Positions 25,732 through 36,810 are shown, numbered from the stretch's first letter. The stretch: DNA of 64,000 bases from Pseudomonas mandelii (GCF_006438925.1 NZ_RCZA01000002.1:1-64000); one strand, 5' to 3'. Notes: generated from the sequence alone by a model not told the origin. A program made the numbers and translations.

Positions 25732-26604
25732 ATGAACATGGATGCGTCTACTCAATACCCGATTGTTTTGGTCCACGGTCTTTTTGGCTTCGATAAAATT
25801 GCCGGTTATCCCTACTTCTTCGAGATCAAGGAAGCGCTGGAACATGCTGGGGCCACGGTGTTTTCCGTCAACATTCCAGCCGTTAACGGAAACGAGGAGC
25901 GCGGTAAAAAACTGCTCGACCACGTCAACCGAATTTTGCAGGAAACGGGAGCCACCAAGGTCAATCTGATCGGCCACAGCCAAGGTCCATTGGCTGCACG
26001 CTACGTAGCAGCACTGCACCCGGAAAAGGTAGCGTCAGTCACCTCGGTCAGCTGTCCCAACCATGGTTCCGAAATTGCCGATCAGTTGCATAAGGCTTTG
26101 ACGCCCGGAGAGTTGCCGGAAGCGTTCGTGCTGGCGCTGTTTGCCGCGGTCGGCACCTTTATATCGCTGATCAGTGGCCACCCGAAAAACCCTCAAGATG
26201 CCCGCGCGGCCTTCGAATCGTTGACCAGCGAGGGTTTGGCAGCCTTTAATAAAAAGTACCCGCAAGGGGTGCCGAAACACTGGGGCGGTGAAGGCAACGA
26301 AGTTGAAAACGGCGTGTATTACTACTCCTGGAGTGGGATCGTGCAGAACTTTCAAAGCCTGCAACCGCTCGATCCGTCCCATTTGAACTGTATCGTGCTG
26401 TCGAAGTTATTTTATAAAGAGAAATACGCAAACGATGGGCTCGTCGGACAGTACAGCTCGCACCTGGGCAAAGTCATTCGTTCGGATTACCCGATGGACC
26501 ATTTCGACGCAGTCAATCAAATGGCCGGGATCACGAGTTGGAACGTAAGCCCGGTCCACCTCTATCTTGAGCATGCGGCCCGACTCAAGGACAAAGGTTT
26601 GTAG
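25732..26604 (+). CDS. Triacylglycerol lipase, family I.1-like, without signal peptide
   Basis: A 290-residue alpha/beta hydrolase. The oxyanion HG is in [19 protein letters not shown], the nucleophile is Ser83 (GHSQG), the acid is Asp235 (ANDGLVGQ) and the histidine is His257 (MDHFDAVNQ), all typical of Pseudomonas family I lipases such as the P. fragi enzyme. No N-terminal signal peptide is present and no foldase gene lies nearby, so export is uncertain. ATG 25732 has AGG seven bases upstream. It is a single gene with its own terminator. Confidence 0.88.
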   Translation: MNMDASTQYPIVLVHGLFGFDKIAGYPYFFEIKEALEHAGATVFSVNIPAVNGNEERGKKLLDHVNRILQETGATKVNLIGHSQGPLAARYVAALHPEKVASVTSVSCPNHGSEIADQLHKALTPGELPEAFVLALFAAVGTFISLISGHPKNPQDARAAFESLTSEGLAAFNKKYPQGVPKHWGGEGNEVENGVYYYSWSGIVQNFQSLQPLDPSHLNCIVLSKLFYKEKYANDGLVGQYSSHLGKVIRSDYPMDHFDAVNQMAGITSWNVSPVHLYLEHAARLKDKGL

Positions 26605-26605
26605 G

Positions 26606-26642
26606 CAAAAAAACGGCCCGCTTGAACCGCGGGCCATTTTTC
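26606..26642. terminator. Terminator between lipase and DUF1285 genes
   Basis: GGCCCGC (26615-26621) pairs with GCGGGCC (26629-26635), with A-run before and T-run after, so it can serve the two convergent genes. Confidence 0.82.
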
Positions 26643-26662
26643 CAGAAAAAAATCATCGCGCG

Positions 26663-27223
26663 TTACGGCTCAAGCCCGATGGGAAAGAACTCGCCACCAC
26701 TCCACACGCCTAACCAACGTTGCCCGTCGACTTCACGACTCACCGCCAACTCCACCAATTGATAGAACACATTGCGATGGATCAGCGCTTCAAGGTTGGT
26801 GCGCACATGCACGTAGGGTGCAGGTTCCTGCGTGACCGGGTCGATCACCACGCGCATGGGGTGTTCGGGGCCGGCGTCGGCGGTCTCGTCAACATTGGTG
26901 GTGAAGCGCAAGACCTGGGTTTCACCCTCGCCTTCGACATCCACGGCAATCGCCACGAAGGGCGCGTCGTCGACCTTGATGCCAACCTTCTCGACCGGGG
27001 TGATGAGGAAGTAATCGTCACCATCGCGACGAATGATGGTGGAGAACAGCTTGACCATCGGCTTGCGCCCGATTGGCGTACCCAGGTAATACCAGGTGCC
27101 GTCACGGGCGATACGCATGTCGATGTCGCCGCAGAAGTCGGGGTTCCACAGGTGGACCGGCGGCAAGCCTTTGGTTTTGGGGATTTGCCCCAACAGATCG
27201 TTGGCTTTTTGCGGGCCACTCAT
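26663..27223 (-). CDS. DUF1285 protein
   Basis: A 186-residue protein matching the DUF1285 family as remembered: [19 protein letters not shown] near the N-terminus, [19 protein letters not shown], and the C-terminal [12 protein letters not shown] region. The family has a two-domain beta-rich fold of unknown function. It lies 17 bases after the DUF4823 lipoprotein gene in the same direction and is likely co-transcribed with it. Confidence 0.82.
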   Translation of the reverse strand: MSGPQKANDLLGQIPKTKGLPPVHLWNPDFCGDIDMRIARDGTWYYLGTPIGRKPMVKLFSTIIRRDGDDYFLITPVEKVGIKVDDAPFVAIAVDVEGEGETQVLRFTTNVDETADAGPEHPMRVVIDPVTQEPAPYVHVRTNLEALIHRNVFYQLVELAVSREVDGQRWLGVWSGGEFFPIGLEP

Positions 27224-27240
27224 GGCGTTCTCCTTTTGAA

Positions 27241-27849
27241 TTACTGGTCGCTGAGCCCCAGCAGGCTGCGCGCGTATTGTTCCAGCGGCGGGCCCATCAG
27301 GTCTTCTGGCTTTTTGTCGTGGAACGTCAGTAAACCGCCACGCCCCTTGATACGTGCAGTATCAATCAAATACTGGGTGCTGGTCTCGATCAACATGATC
27401 TGAATCACGCCGCCATCGATACCGAGGCGATCCAGGGCTTCCTGATCGAGCCATTCGTCCGAGTTGCCGATACGGTCATCAGACTTGGCGAACCGGGTAT
27501 AGAGCAGGTAATGGGCACCGGCGGCACGGGCTTCGCCCATGGCTTGATCAAGACCTTCCGGGGCACGGGCGCGACGGACCATGGGAAAGTATTCGACAAA
27601 GCCATCGAAGGCGACTTCGGCTATCACGTTAGGTCGTGGGTAGACAGTACTGCCTGGCGGCACAAAGGCGCCCTGGGCGATATAGACGAATGAGTCCGGT
27701 TGGATGCGCAGGTTATTCACACGGCGGCTGTCGCTATGGTCGAGCAACCCTGCGTCGCTCATGTGGTAGCGAGTCCCTTCAGCCAGATCGCTGACATTCA
27801 TGCAGCCACCAAGCGCCAAAACGGCCAGCAGCAAAACCAGGCTACGCAT
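27241..27849 (-). CDS. DUF4823 lipoprotein
   Basis: A 202-residue protein with a lipoprotein signal peptide; the lipobox LGGC places the acylated cysteine at residue 16. The residue after Cys is Met, so sorting to the outer membrane is likely (no Asp at +2). The rest fits DUF4823, of unknown function. It precedes the DUF1285 gene. Confidence 0.82.
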   Translation of the reverse strand: MRSLVLLLAVLALGGCMNVSDLAEGTRYHMSDAGLLDHSDSRRVNNLRIQPDSFVYIAQGAFVPPGSTVYPRPNVIAEVAFDGFVEYFPMVRRARAPEGLDQAMGEARAAGAHYLLYTRFAKSDDRIGNSDEWLDQEALDRLGIDGGVIQIMLIETSTQYLIDTARIKGRGGLLTFHDKKPEDLMGPPLEQYARSLLGLSDQ

Positions 27850-27933
27850 CCTACCCTCCAGAGGCCGGTGACGGAAAACCGGCGAATGGCCATGGGATGC
27901 AGCTTCCGCGCCAGCTCGGGAGAGGCATGGCTC

Positions 27934-27974
27934 TTGTAGCAGCTGCCGAAGGCTGCGTTCGGCAGTTACTACAG
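27934..27974. repeat. Single short REP-like hairpin
   Basis: TGTAGCAGCTGCCGAAGGCTG folds on CGTTCGGCAGTTACTACA with mismatches. It lies just beyond the moaA stop codon. Confidence 0.55.
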
Positions 27975-27983
27975 GGATCGTGT

Positions 27984-28952
27984 TTAGCCGCCGATGATTT
28001 TCATGATGGTCGCGCCACCGGAGAACGCTACTTCCTGCTTATCGCCCAAGGCTTTCACCAAGAGTCTCTGCAAGGCGGGCAAAGCTTGATGACGGGGCTT
28101 GTCCAGCAGATCGCCGACATAGTGGCGGTTGCTCGACGACAGGCAGCCATGCAGCCAGCCCGTGGAGGACAGACGCAGCCGCGAGCAGGTGCGGCAGAAA
28201 GGAACGCTTTCGTTGGCGATTACGCCGAAGTAGCCCTGCCCCGGAATTTCGTAACGCACGGCGGTGGCGTCTACCGGCGCATCGGCCTGAAGGTATTCGT
28301 AGCGCTCGCCGATCAGGCTGAGCAACTGCTGAAGGCTGACAAACTGCTGCAGGAAAGCATTGGAGTCGCTTGCCAGGTGGCCCATGCGCATCAACTCGAT
28401 GAAACGAAGCTCATAGCCGCGCTCCAGACAGTAATCGAGTAGCGGCATCACTTGATCGAGGTTCTGTCCACGCAGCGGCACCATATTGACCTTTATCTTC
28501 AGGCCGGCGGCGCTGGCTTGATCCATTCCGTCGAGCACAGTCGCCAGATCGCCACCACGGGCAATGCTGCGAAAGGCGCTGGCATCCAGGGTATCGAGGG
28601 AAACGTTGATGCGACGAATGCCGGCATCCACCAGCAGTGGCAGCTTTTTCGCCAGCAGCTGACCGTTGGTGGTCAGGCTGATGTCCGCCAGGCCCATCTG
28701 CCCGACAGCGGTCATAAAGGCTTCGAGTTTTGGGCTGACCAGCGGCTCGCCGCCGGTGATGCGCAAACGCTCAATGCCCGCCGCTTCAATCAGATACGCC
28801 ACGCCACGCGCCATGGCCTCAGCCGACAATTCATCCTGCGCAGCGACCAACCGCTTGCCGTTGGGCACGCAGTAGGTACACGCGTAATTGCAGGCTGAAG
28901 TCAGACTGATCCGCAAATTGCGAAAACGCCTGCCTTGACGGTCAACGATCAT
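27984..28952 (-). CDS. moaA: GTP 3',8-cyclase, molybdopterin synthesis
   Basis: A 322-residue radical-SAM enzyme that starts molybdopterin synthesis. The SAM cluster cysteines are Cys21, Cys25 and Cys28 (CNYACTYC), and the second cluster is held by C-terminal cysteines in FCRTCSRLRLSSTGWLHGCL. The C-terminus lacks the usual GG ending motif only in the second glycine's context: it ends KIIGG, so the di-glycine is present. GGAG is six bases before the ATG, next to a long hairpin in the leader. No other moa gene is adjacent, but a Mo-hydroxylase unit lies 20 kb away. Confidence 0.93.
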   Translation of the reverse strand: MIVDRQGRRFRNLRISLTSACNYACTYCVPNGKRLVAAQDELSAEAMARGVAYLIEAAGIERLRITGGEPLVSPKLEAFMTAVGQMGLADISLTTNGQLLAKKLPLLVDAGIRRINVSLDTLDASAFRSIARGGDLATVLDGMDQASAAGLKIKVNMVPLRGQNLDQVMPLLDYCLERGYELRFIELMRMGHLASDSNAFLQQFVSLQQLLSLIGERYEYLQADAPVDATAVRYEIPGQGYFGVIANESVPFCRTCSRLRLSSTGWLHGCLSSSNRHYVGDLLDKPRHQALPALQRLLVKALGDKQEVAFSGGATIMKIIGG

Positions 28953-28960
28953 GGATTACT

Positions 28961-29043
28961 CCGGCGGAAGAATATTCGGACCGCTAAAACTTGACTCACA
29001 AATCAAGTTTTAGCAAGTCCTATGCCTGAGTATATTCCTGCGG
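28961..29043 (-). promoter_or_regulatory. Structured leader of moaA
   Basis: A perfect 12-base inverted repeat (28983-28994 and 29003-29014, eight-base loop) is enclosed by an outer imperfect stem (28961-28975 with 29032-29043, core GAATAT/ATATTC). The base of the outer stem reaches the ribosome site GGAG of moaA (28959-28962). This could be a cis-regulatory RNA; it does not fit the Moco RNA motif closely enough for that name. Confidence 0.45.
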
Positions 29044-29091
29044 TACTGCGCCACGTAGCGAAATAATGGCGCAATAAGGCAACTGAATGGT

Positions 29092-29730
29092 TCAGCTGCC
29101 CGGAGTGTCGGTATCGCGCTTGCGCTTGTTGCCCATGCGCACGCCGATGTCCATCAGGAACTGGAAGAAACCTTCCTGATCTTCCAGCACATTGCTCCAG
29201 AACGGCGAGTGATACAGCGCCACGGCGCCGTGCACCAGCGCCCAGGATGCGCAGTAATGGAAGTAAGGCGGTACGTCTTCAAGTTTGCCTTCACTGATCC
29301 GGCCCTTGATCAGCAGGGTCAGACGTTCGAAGTTCGAGGCGCGAATCTTGTGCAGCTCCTCGACCATCTCCGGCACCTGATTGCCCTTGACCACCTTTTC
29401 TTCCAGGCGATCGAACAACCGATAGCGTTGTGGATCGCGCATGCGGAATTCGAAGTAGGCCCGGGACAGGGCTTCCTTGTCCTTGTCGACATCGGCCGAA
29501 TGCAACAGCTCGTTCAAATCGCGCTCGTAATCGAGCATCAGGCGCAGATAGATCTCGGCCTTGGATTTGAAGTGCTTGTAGATCGTGCCTTTACCGATAC
29601 CGACGGCATCAGCAATCATCTCGACGGTGACACTGTCTTCACCTTGATCGAGGAACAGCTTGAGCGCGGTATCGAGAATTTCTTGCTCGCGGCGACGAAA
29701 CTCACGGACCTTACGAGGTTCTTTATGCAT
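29092..29730 (-). CDS. TetR-family transcriptional regulator
   Basis: A 212-residue regulator with an N-terminal TetR helix-turn-helix (VEMIADAVGIGKGTIYKHFK) at about residues 35-60 and an all-helical ligand domain. By position next to RgsA and tatD it corresponds to the TetR protein at this place in P. aeruginosa (PA2957). Many arginines and lysines at both ends. Targets are unknown; no paired structural gene is evident. Confidence 0.88.
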   Translation of the reverse strand: MHKEPRKVREFRRREQEILDTALKLFLDQGEDSVTVEMIADAVGIGKGTIYKHFKSKAEIYLRLMLDYERDLNELLHSADVDKDKEALSRAYFEFRMRDPQRYRLFDRLEEKVVKGNQVPEMVEELHKIRASNFERLTLLIKGRISEGKLEDVPPYFHYCASWALVHGAVALYHSPFWSNVLEDQEGFFQFLMDIGVRMGNKRKRDTDTPGS

Positions 29731-29936
29731 AAGAAAAGGTCTGTAGGGGTCAAAATTCGAAGCCGCGTATTATGCCTAACTTGCGCAAAAATGCACGGAT
29801 CATCCGACCATATATGTGTTTCTTGATGAATTCCGGCAGCCTCGCAGATCAATGAGAACTCAACCGAAGCGCCCGTATTCCAAATTTGTTTAAAAACCGC
29901 GATCAGTAAACTGGACTCGGCGCAATACTGATCAAT

Positions 29937-30063
29937 ACTTCAACTGTCGGCGGGACATCTCCCCCAAGTGTTGCGCCGATATAGGTACCAACGGACCGCG
30001 TGCCTTTGTTTTACTCCTAATGGTCTTAACCCGGATTCACCCCCCAGAACCCGGGTTTTTTTT
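29937..30063 (+). ncRNA. rgsA: Small RNA RgsA (P16)
   Basis: No gene covers 29731-30072. A rightward terminator (AACCCGG 30028-30034 with CCGGGTT 30051-30057, then eight Ts) shows a rightward transcript ends here, between the TetR gene and tatD, where RgsA lies in Pseudomonas. Two CAATACT sequences (29923-29929, 29933-29939) resemble the RpoS -10 CTATACT and would start an RNA of about 120 bases, the known size. Bases 30006-30023 are complementary to the acpP ribosome-binding region of this window. The 5' end is approximate. Confidence 0.78.
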
Positions 30064-30072
30064 GCCTGCGAT

Positions 30073-30858
30073 TTAACCTTTCACATGCGCCAGCGGAAAC
30101 AGTCGCTTGAAATTCTCGGTGGTTTGTTCGGCAAACCGCTCGTAGGGCTCACCTCGCAACATTGCCAGAAATTCCGCTACGTCGCGCACGTACTGCGGCA
30201 GGTTCGGCTTGCCGCGATGAGGAATCGGCGCCAGGTAAGGCGAGTCGGTTTCCACCAGCAATCGGTCAGCCGGCACTTTACTGGCTACATCACGCAGAGC
30301 GTCGGCATTGCGGAAAGTGACAATCCCGGACAAGGAAATGTAATACCCCATGTCCAATGCTGCTTTGGCCATGTCCCAGTCTTCGGTGAAACAATGCAGC
30401 ACGCCAGCCTGGGGCAGCGCCGCTTCACGCAGGAGGTTCAACGTATCGGCGCGGGCACCACGGGTGTGAATGATCACCGGTTTGCCCGTCTGCTGTGCCG
30501 CTTGCAGATGCAGGCGAAACGACTCCTGCTGCAATTCCGCGGCTTCAGGCTCGTAGTGATAATCCAGACCGGTTTCACCAATCGCCACCACACGCGGGTG
30601 GTTGAGCTCGCGCAACAGCCAATCCAGTGCTGGCGCAGCGCCCGGCTGCACGTCCAGCGGATGCACGCCAACCGAACAGTCGACGTCGTCGTAACGTTCG
30701 GCCAGGGCTTTGACGTCGGCGGCATTCTCGACACTGACGCCGATACACAGAAAGTGCCCTACCCCGCGCAGACGGGCCGCATCCAGTGCGGCATCCAGAG
30801 AGCCGTCGTGGGCGGCGAGGTCGAGGCGATCAAGGTGGCAATGGGAATCTACGAGCAT
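30073..30858 (-). CDS. TatD-family metal-dependent hydrolase
   Basis: A 261-residue TIM-barrel DNase/hydrolase. Metal ligands are visible as VDSHCHLDRLD at the N-terminus, AIGETGLDYHY, IIHTRGA, VLHCFTEDW and LVETDSPYLAP. YcfH-type members act as 3'-5' nucleases. It starts 14 bases after the pilZ stop and ends the leftward fatty-acid/DNA-replication gene block. Confidence 0.93.
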   Translation of the reverse strand: MLVDSHCHLDRLDLAAHDGSLDAALDAARLRGVGHFLCIGVSVENAADVKALAERYDDVDCSVGVHPLDVQPGAAPALDWLLRELNHPRVVAIGETGLDYHYEPEAAELQQESFRLHLQAAQQTGKPVIIHTRGARADTLNLLREAALPQAGVLHCFTEDWDMAKAALDMGYYISLSGIVTFRNADALRDVASKVPADRLLVETDSPYLAPIPHRGKPNLPQYVRDVAEFLAMLRGEPYERFAEQTTENFKRLFPLAHVKG

Positions 30859-30872
30859 AAAAGGGCTGCAAC

Positions 30873-31229
30873 TTACATCGTATGAGTGGGACGGTCGGAC
30901 TTCAGGGCTCCGGCCAGATGGGTTTCGATTCGACTGCGCGCGGTATTGTCGCCATCGTTGAATTGTACACCGACCCCGGCGGCCCGGTTGCCCTGCGCAC
31001 CTTTGGGGGTGATCCAGGTGACCTTGCCGGCGACCGGAATCTTCTCCGGCTCGTCCATCAGGTTCAACAGCATGAATACCTCATCGCCCAACTTGTAACT
31101 CTTGTTGGTCGGGATAAACAGGCCACCGTTCTTGATGAACGGCATGTAGGCCGCGTAAAGCACGGACTTGTCCTTGATCGTCAGGGACAAAATGCCGTTG
31201 CGCGGCCCCGGATTGACGAGTTCATTCAT
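30873..31229 (-). CDS. pilZ: PilZ-domain protein, type IV pilus assembly type
   Basis: A 118-residue protein of the founding PilZ type, needed for type IV pilus formation in P. aeruginosa. It lacks the RxxxR c-di-GMP-binding motif at the N-terminus (GPRNGILSLTIKD), as expected for this branch, while the VGVQFNDGDN strand is kept. It sits in its usual place between holB and tatD. AGGAGGT-like GGAGG precedes the ATG. Confidence 0.92.
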   Translation of the reverse strand: MNELVNPGPRNGILSLTIKDKSVLYAAYMPFIKNGGLFIPTNKSYKLGDEVFMLLNLMDEPEKIPVAGKVTWITPKGAQGNRAAGVGVQFNDGDNTARSRIETHLAGALKSDRPTHTM

Positions 31230-31311
31230 GCTGACCTCCGTTGCTGATGCTCAGAGTCTAGTGTCCATCTCACAAACAGTATTTGCGAGACAGGATACTA
31301 AGCACAGACCG

Positions 31312-32935
<1,624 letters not shown>

Positions 32936-32945
32936 TTAGTCAGAG

Positions 32946-34211
32946 TCATTGCGGGCTTTGCGGCGCGGTTGCATCCGGTTCGGGCGCGGGTGCGGCTGCG
33001 GGTTCTTGAGCGGGTTCTTGCGCCGGCTCCGGTGATGGCGACGGGTCAGGCGCTTGCGGCTCTGGTGGCGCCGCCTGAGCAGGCTCCTGCGGTGGCACTT
33101 GCGGCAAAGCCTCGGGGACTGTGTCGGGCGAAGCAGCCGGAATCGGTGCCTGCTCATCCGTCGCCTCTGGCGCCGTGGTGGGCGCGGGGCTGGAGCGGTA
33201 GTCGGCACGGCGCTTGATCTGGAACTCACGCACAGCGTTATTGTGCGCGTCCAGATCATCGGAGAACACGTGGCTGCCATCACCACGAGCAACGAAATAG
33301 AGGCTATTGCCAGCCACCGGATTCAGCGCTGCATGAATCGCTTCGCGGCCGACCATGGCGATCGGGGTCGGCGGCAGTCCCGAAATCATGTAGGTGTTGT
33401 ACGGCGTCGCTTCCTTGAGATGAGCACGAGTCAATTTGCCGGTGTAACGATCACCGAGGCCGTAGATCACGGTCGGATCGGTCTGCAGCAGCATGCCCAT
33501 TTCCATGCGACGCACGAACACGCCAGCGATTTGCCCGCGCTCCTGCGGCACGCCGGTTTCCTTCTCCACCAGCGAGGCCATGATCAGCGCCTGATAGGGT
33601 TCGGTGTACGGCACATCAGCGGCCCGCTGGCTCCACTCCTTGGCAAGGACTTCGTCGAGGCGGTCGTAGGCTTTTTTCAGCAGCTCGACATCGGTCATGC
33701 CGCGCACGAAGCGATAGGTGTCAGGGAAGAATCGCCCTTCCGGAAAAATCCCGCTGTGGCCGAGCTTGTCCATCACCTCGCTATCACTCAAACCGTCGAG
33801 GGTCTTTTCGAGTTTTTCATCCTTGGCCAGAGCAGCGCGGACCTGATGGAAATTCCAGCCCTCGACCAGGGTCAGGCTGTACTGAACCATTTCCCCGCGC
33901 TTCCACAGGTCAATCAGGCCTTCGACGGTCATGCCGGGCTGCATGCGGTATTCGCCCTTGTGCAACGGTTGCTTGGCAAGATTGAAGCGCCAATACACAC
34001 GCAACCAGAAAGCGTCCTTGATGACGCCATCGGCTTCGAGTCGATAGAAGGTGCGGGTCGGTGTCGTGCCTTTGGGCACTTCCAGCAGCTCTTCCTGGGT
34101 GATGTTCAGCGGCTGTTCCAGCGCCGAATGGATTTTCCAGGCGGAAGCGCCCAGACACAGCCCTGCCAGAACCAATCCGGTTTCCAGCAGCAGCAAGAAT
34201 TTACGTCTCAC
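32946..34211 (-). CDS. mltG: Endolytic murein transglycosylase with Pro/Ala/Glu-rich tail
   Basis: A 421-residue protein of the YceG/MltG family that cuts nascent glycan strands at the inner membrane. One N-terminal membrane helix (residues 5-25) is followed by the LysM-like and catalytic domains; MASLVEKETGVPQERGQIAG carries the catalytic glutamate. After about residue 340 there is an 80-residue tail rich in Pro, Ala and Glu (PSPSPEPAQEPAQEP), absent from the E. coli protein of about 340 residues. The gene starts three bases after pabC. Confidence 0.93.
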   Translation of the reverse strand: MRRKFLLLLETGLVLAGLCLGASAWKIHSALEQPLNITQEELLEVPKGTTPTRTFYRLEADGVIKDAFWLRVYWRFNLAKQPLHKGEYRMQPGMTVEGLIDLWKRGEMVQYSLTLVEGWNFHQVRAALAKDEKLEKTLDGLSDSEVMDKLGHSGIFPEGRFFPDTYRFVRGMTDVELLKKAYDRLDEVLAKEWSQRAADVPYTEPYQALIMASLVEKETGVPQERGQIAGVFVRRMEMGMLLQTDPTVIYGLGDRYTGKLTRAHLKEATPYNTYMISGLPPTPIAMVGREAIHAALNPVAGNSLYFVARGDGSHVFSDDLDAHNNAVREFQIKRRADYRSSPAPTTAPEATDEQAPIPAASPDTVPEALPQVPPQEPAQAAPPEPQAPDPSPSPEPAQEPAQEPAAAPAPEPDATAPQSPQ

Positions 34212-34214
34212 GTA

Positions 34215-35030
34215 TCAAGCATCCAGTAGCGCGCGGGCAATGGTTTGGAGTTTACGGGTGAGCGGACCAACCGGCCAGCTCAGTGCTGCATAGGCGCGCA
34301 CCGGCCAAACGCCATACACGCTGTTGCAGACAAAGACTTCATCAGCCCATTGCAGCTGATCGAGGGTGATGTCGGTGATTTGTGTGGGGATCCCCAATGA
34401 CTCGGCTTGAAACAATAATTCGGCACGCATCACGCCGGCCACGCCACAGCGCTTCAAATCAGCCGTGATCAGCACGCCATCGCGGATCAGGAACAGATTG
34501 CTGAACACGCCTTCAATGACGCGTCCGGCCTGATCGAGCATCAAGCCTTCGGCATGATCGGTGTCTTGCCATTCGGAGCGGGCGATGACCTGCTCAAGAC
34601 GGTTCAGGTGTTTGAGTCCGGCGAGCAGAGGCTGCTTGGAAAGTCGCGTCGCACAGGGGAACAGGCGAACGCCCTGCTCCGCATTGGCAGCAGGATAAAC
34701 CGCAGGAGGGTTGCCCAGCATGATGCGGCGCGCCTGAGCCGAAGGATCGGGCGCATAACCCCGCGCGCTTTCGCCACGCGTGACGATGAGCTTGAGCACA
34801 CCTTCGCCCAACGCTTGGGCATAGGCCAGTAACTCTGTGCAGACAGCCGCATGATCGAGATTAATTGCCAACCGCTGGCAACCTTTGACCAAACGCACCA
34901 GATGCCGATCCAGCAACACCGGAGCGCCGTTGCGCACGGCAATGGTCTCGAACAGACCATCGCCGTAAGCCAGGCCGCGATCCTTCAGCGACAAAGCGTC
35001 AGCCGGCTGACCGTCGACCCAGCTGTCCAT
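34215..35030 (-). CDS. pabC: Aminodeoxychorismate lyase
   Basis: A 271-residue fold-type IV PLP enzyme that makes p-aminobenzoate for folate. GLAYGDGLFETIAV at the N-terminus, the lysine in GLKHLNRLEQVIARSEW and the ANVSNLFLI-like EGVFSNLFLIRDG motif are seen. Its ATG overlaps the fabF stop by one base. Confidence 0.93.
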   Translation of the reverse strand: MDSWVDGQPADALSLKDRGLAYGDGLFETIAVRNGAPVLLDRHLVRLVKGCQRLAINLDHAAVCTELLAYAQALGEGVLKLIVTRGESARGYAPDPSAQARRIMLGNPPAVYPAANAEQGVRLFPCATRLSKQPLLAGLKHLNRLEQVIARSEWQDTDHAEGLMLDQAGRVIEGVFSNLFLIRDGVLITADLKRCGVAGVMRAELLFQAESLGIPTQITDITLDQLQWADEVFVCNSVYGVWPVRAYAALSWPVGPLTRKLQTIARALLDA

Positions 35031-36274
35031 CAGTCAGCGAACCGGCGGAACACCAGCGAGCCGTTGGTGCCGCCAAACCCGAAGGAGTTGGACAGCACCA
35101 CATCGATATCCATATTGCGCGCGGTATGCGGTACGAAATCGAGGTCGCAACCTTCGTCCGGCTCATCAAGGTTGATGGTCGGCGGCGCTACCTGGCTGTT
35201 GATCGCCAGCACACTGAAGATCGCCTCGACCGCGCCCGCCGCACCCAACAGGTGACCGGTCATGGACTTGGTCGAACTGACCGCCAGTTTGTAAGCGTGA
35301 TCGCCGAATACCGACTTGATCGCACAGGCTTCGGCAAGGTCGCCGGCCGACGTCGAGGTGCCGTGGGCGTTGACGTACTGAACCTGATCGCCATTGATCC
35401 TGGCATCGCGCAGCGCATTGGTGATGCAACGTGCAGCACCTGCACCATCAGCCGGTGGCGAAGTCATGTGGTACGCATCGCCACTGGTGCCAAAGCCGAT
35501 CAGCTCGGCGTAGATCGTCGCACCACGGGCCTTGGCGTGCTCCAGTTCTTCCAGAACCAGAGCCCCGGCACCGTCGGACAGCACGAAGCCATCACGGCCC
35601 TTGTCCCATGGACGGCTGGCGCGGGTCGGCTCGTCGTTGCGGGTCGACAGTGCGCGGGAGGCACCGAAGCCGCCCATGCCCAGACCGCAAGCTGCCATTT
35701 CAGCGCCGCCGGCAATCATCACGTCGGCTTCGTCGTACATGATGTTGCGTGCCGCCATGCCGATGCAGTGCGTACCGGTGGTACACGCAGTGGCGATGGC
35801 GTAGTTAGGTCCCTGTGCGCCCAGATGGATGGACAGGAAACCGGAAATCATATTGATGATCGAGCCAGGCACGAAAAACGGAGAAATCCGTCGTGGGCCG
35901 GAATCATGCAGTGTGCGGCTGGTTTCTTCGATATTGGTCAGTCCGCCAATACCCGAACCCATGGCCACGCCGATGCGCTCACGGTTAGCGTCGGTGACTT
36001 CCAGACCGGAGTTACGAACTGCCTGAAAACCTGCGGCCAGACCGTATTGAATGAACAGGTCGAGCTTGCGAGCTTCCTTGACCGACAGGTATTCCTCGAC
36101 ATTGAAGCCCTTTACCGAGCCGCCAAAACGGGTGGAATAGGCAGAAAGGTCGGTGTGTTCGATCAGACCAATGCCACTGCGGCCAGCCAGAATGCCCTGC
36201 CAACTGCTCGGCACATCCGTGCCCAGTGGCGACAACATACCCATACCGGTGACTACGACGCGTCTACGCGACAC
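35030..36274 (-). CDS. fabF: 3-oxoacyl-[acyl-carrier-protein] synthase II
   Basis: A 414-residue condensing enzyme that elongates acyl-ACP in fatty-acid synthesis. The active-site cysteine is in [12 protein letters not shown]; the two histidines are in [11 protein letters not shown] and [12 protein letters not shown]. The start is GTG 36274 with AAGGAG six bases upstream, giving the usual length; ATG 36307 lacks support. A strong hairpin terminator lies between acpP and this gene. Confidence 0.96.
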   Translation of the reverse strand: MSRRRVVVTGMGMLSPLGTDVPSSWQGILAGRSGIGLIEHTDLSAYSTRFGGSVKGFNVEEYLSVKEARKLDLFIQYGLAAGFQAVRNSGLEVTDANRERIGVAMGSGIGGLTNIEETSRTLHDSGPRRISPFFVPGSIINMISGFLSIHLGAQGPNYAIATACTTGTHCIGMAARNIMYDEADVMIAGGAEMAACGLGMGGFGASRALSTRNDEPTRASRPWDKGRDGFVLSDGAGALVLEELEHAKARGATIYAELIGFGTSGDAYHMTSPPADGAGAARCITNALRDARINGDQVQYVNAHGTSTSAGDLAEACAIKSVFGDHAYKLAVSSTKSMTGHLLGAAGAVEAIFSVLAINSQVAPPTINLDEPDEGCDLDFVPHTARNMDIDVVLSNSFGFGGTNGSLVFRRFAD

Positions 36275-36319
36275 AGCACTCTCCTTTTTCAAATGACGAC
36301 TTTGCATCAGGCCTAAAGA

Positions 36320-36353
36320 AAAAACCGCACGCCGTGATGGCAGTGCGGTTTTT
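36320..36353 (-). terminator. Terminator or attenuator between acpP and fabF
   Basis: AAAAACCGCAC (36320-36330) pairs exactly with GTGCGGTTTTT (36343-36353). Read leftward it ends in a T-run after acpP. It probably allows partial read-through, giving more acpP than fabF message. Confidence 0.85.
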
Positions 36354-36382
36354 CCATGACAGCAAGCAACGATTACAAGCTA

Positions 36383-36619
36383 TTAAGCCTGGTGGTTAGT
36401 AACGTAATCGATTGCGGCTTGTACAGTAGTGATCTTCTCAGCTTCTTCGTCAGGGATTTCGGTCTCGAATTCCTCTTCCAGAGCCATCACCAGCTCAACG
36501 GTGTCAAGGGAGTCGGCACCCAGGTCTTCAACGAAGGAAGCCGTGTTGACCACTTCTTCTTCTTTAACGCCCAGTTGCTCAGCAACGATTTTCTTGACGC
36601 GCTCTTCGATGGTGCTCAT
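36383..36619 (-). CDS. acpP: Acyl carrier protein
   Basis: A 78-residue acidic protein; the 4'-phosphopantetheine attachment is Ser37 in [11 protein letters not shown]. It carries growing acyl chains for FabD, FabF, FabG, PlsX and others encoded around it. It has 191 bases before it and a terminator after it, fitting separate high expression. The ribosome region AGGAG (leftward, near 36633-36637) is covered by a sequence complementary to the sRNA RgsA. Confidence 0.98.
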   Translation of the reverse strand: MSTIEERVKKIVAEQLGVKEEEVVNTASFVEDLGADSLDTVELVMALEEEFETEIPDEEAEKITTVQAAIDYVTNHQA

Positions 36620-36622
36620 ACC

Positions 36623-36641
36623 TTGTTTTCACTCCTAATGG
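36623..36641 (-). promoter_or_regulatory. RgsA pairing site over the acpP ribosome-binding region
   Basis: The plus strand here, TTGTTTTCACTCCTAATGG, equals RgsA bases 30006-30023 except for one extra C. The acpP mRNA (minus strand) can therefore pair with RgsA over 7 plus 11 bases with one bulge, masking AGGAG. Confidence 0.65.
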
Positions 36642-36810
36642 ACAAATTCAGGCAGCTGGCCAGTGGGTAAGTGTATAGAAAGACTTTTCAGTTTTTCAAC
36701 TGAAAGCTTCACTCCTCAAACCCGACGACCCTCTGCCTATAAATAGATTGCAGCTTTATAACGGATTTTAGACAGCTCGTATGACATTTTTTTGAAGCAA
36801 TCCGTCACAT

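Noticed and set aside
28983..29014. Anr/FNR box before moaA
   Set aside because: TTGA and TCAA are eight bases apart instead of six, so the spacing does not fit TTGAT-N4-ATCAA.
30028..30063. Terminator taken as the end of tatD
   Set aside because: The T-run lies on the plus strand after the stem, while tatD is read leftward; it therefore ends a rightward transcript, which is RgsA.
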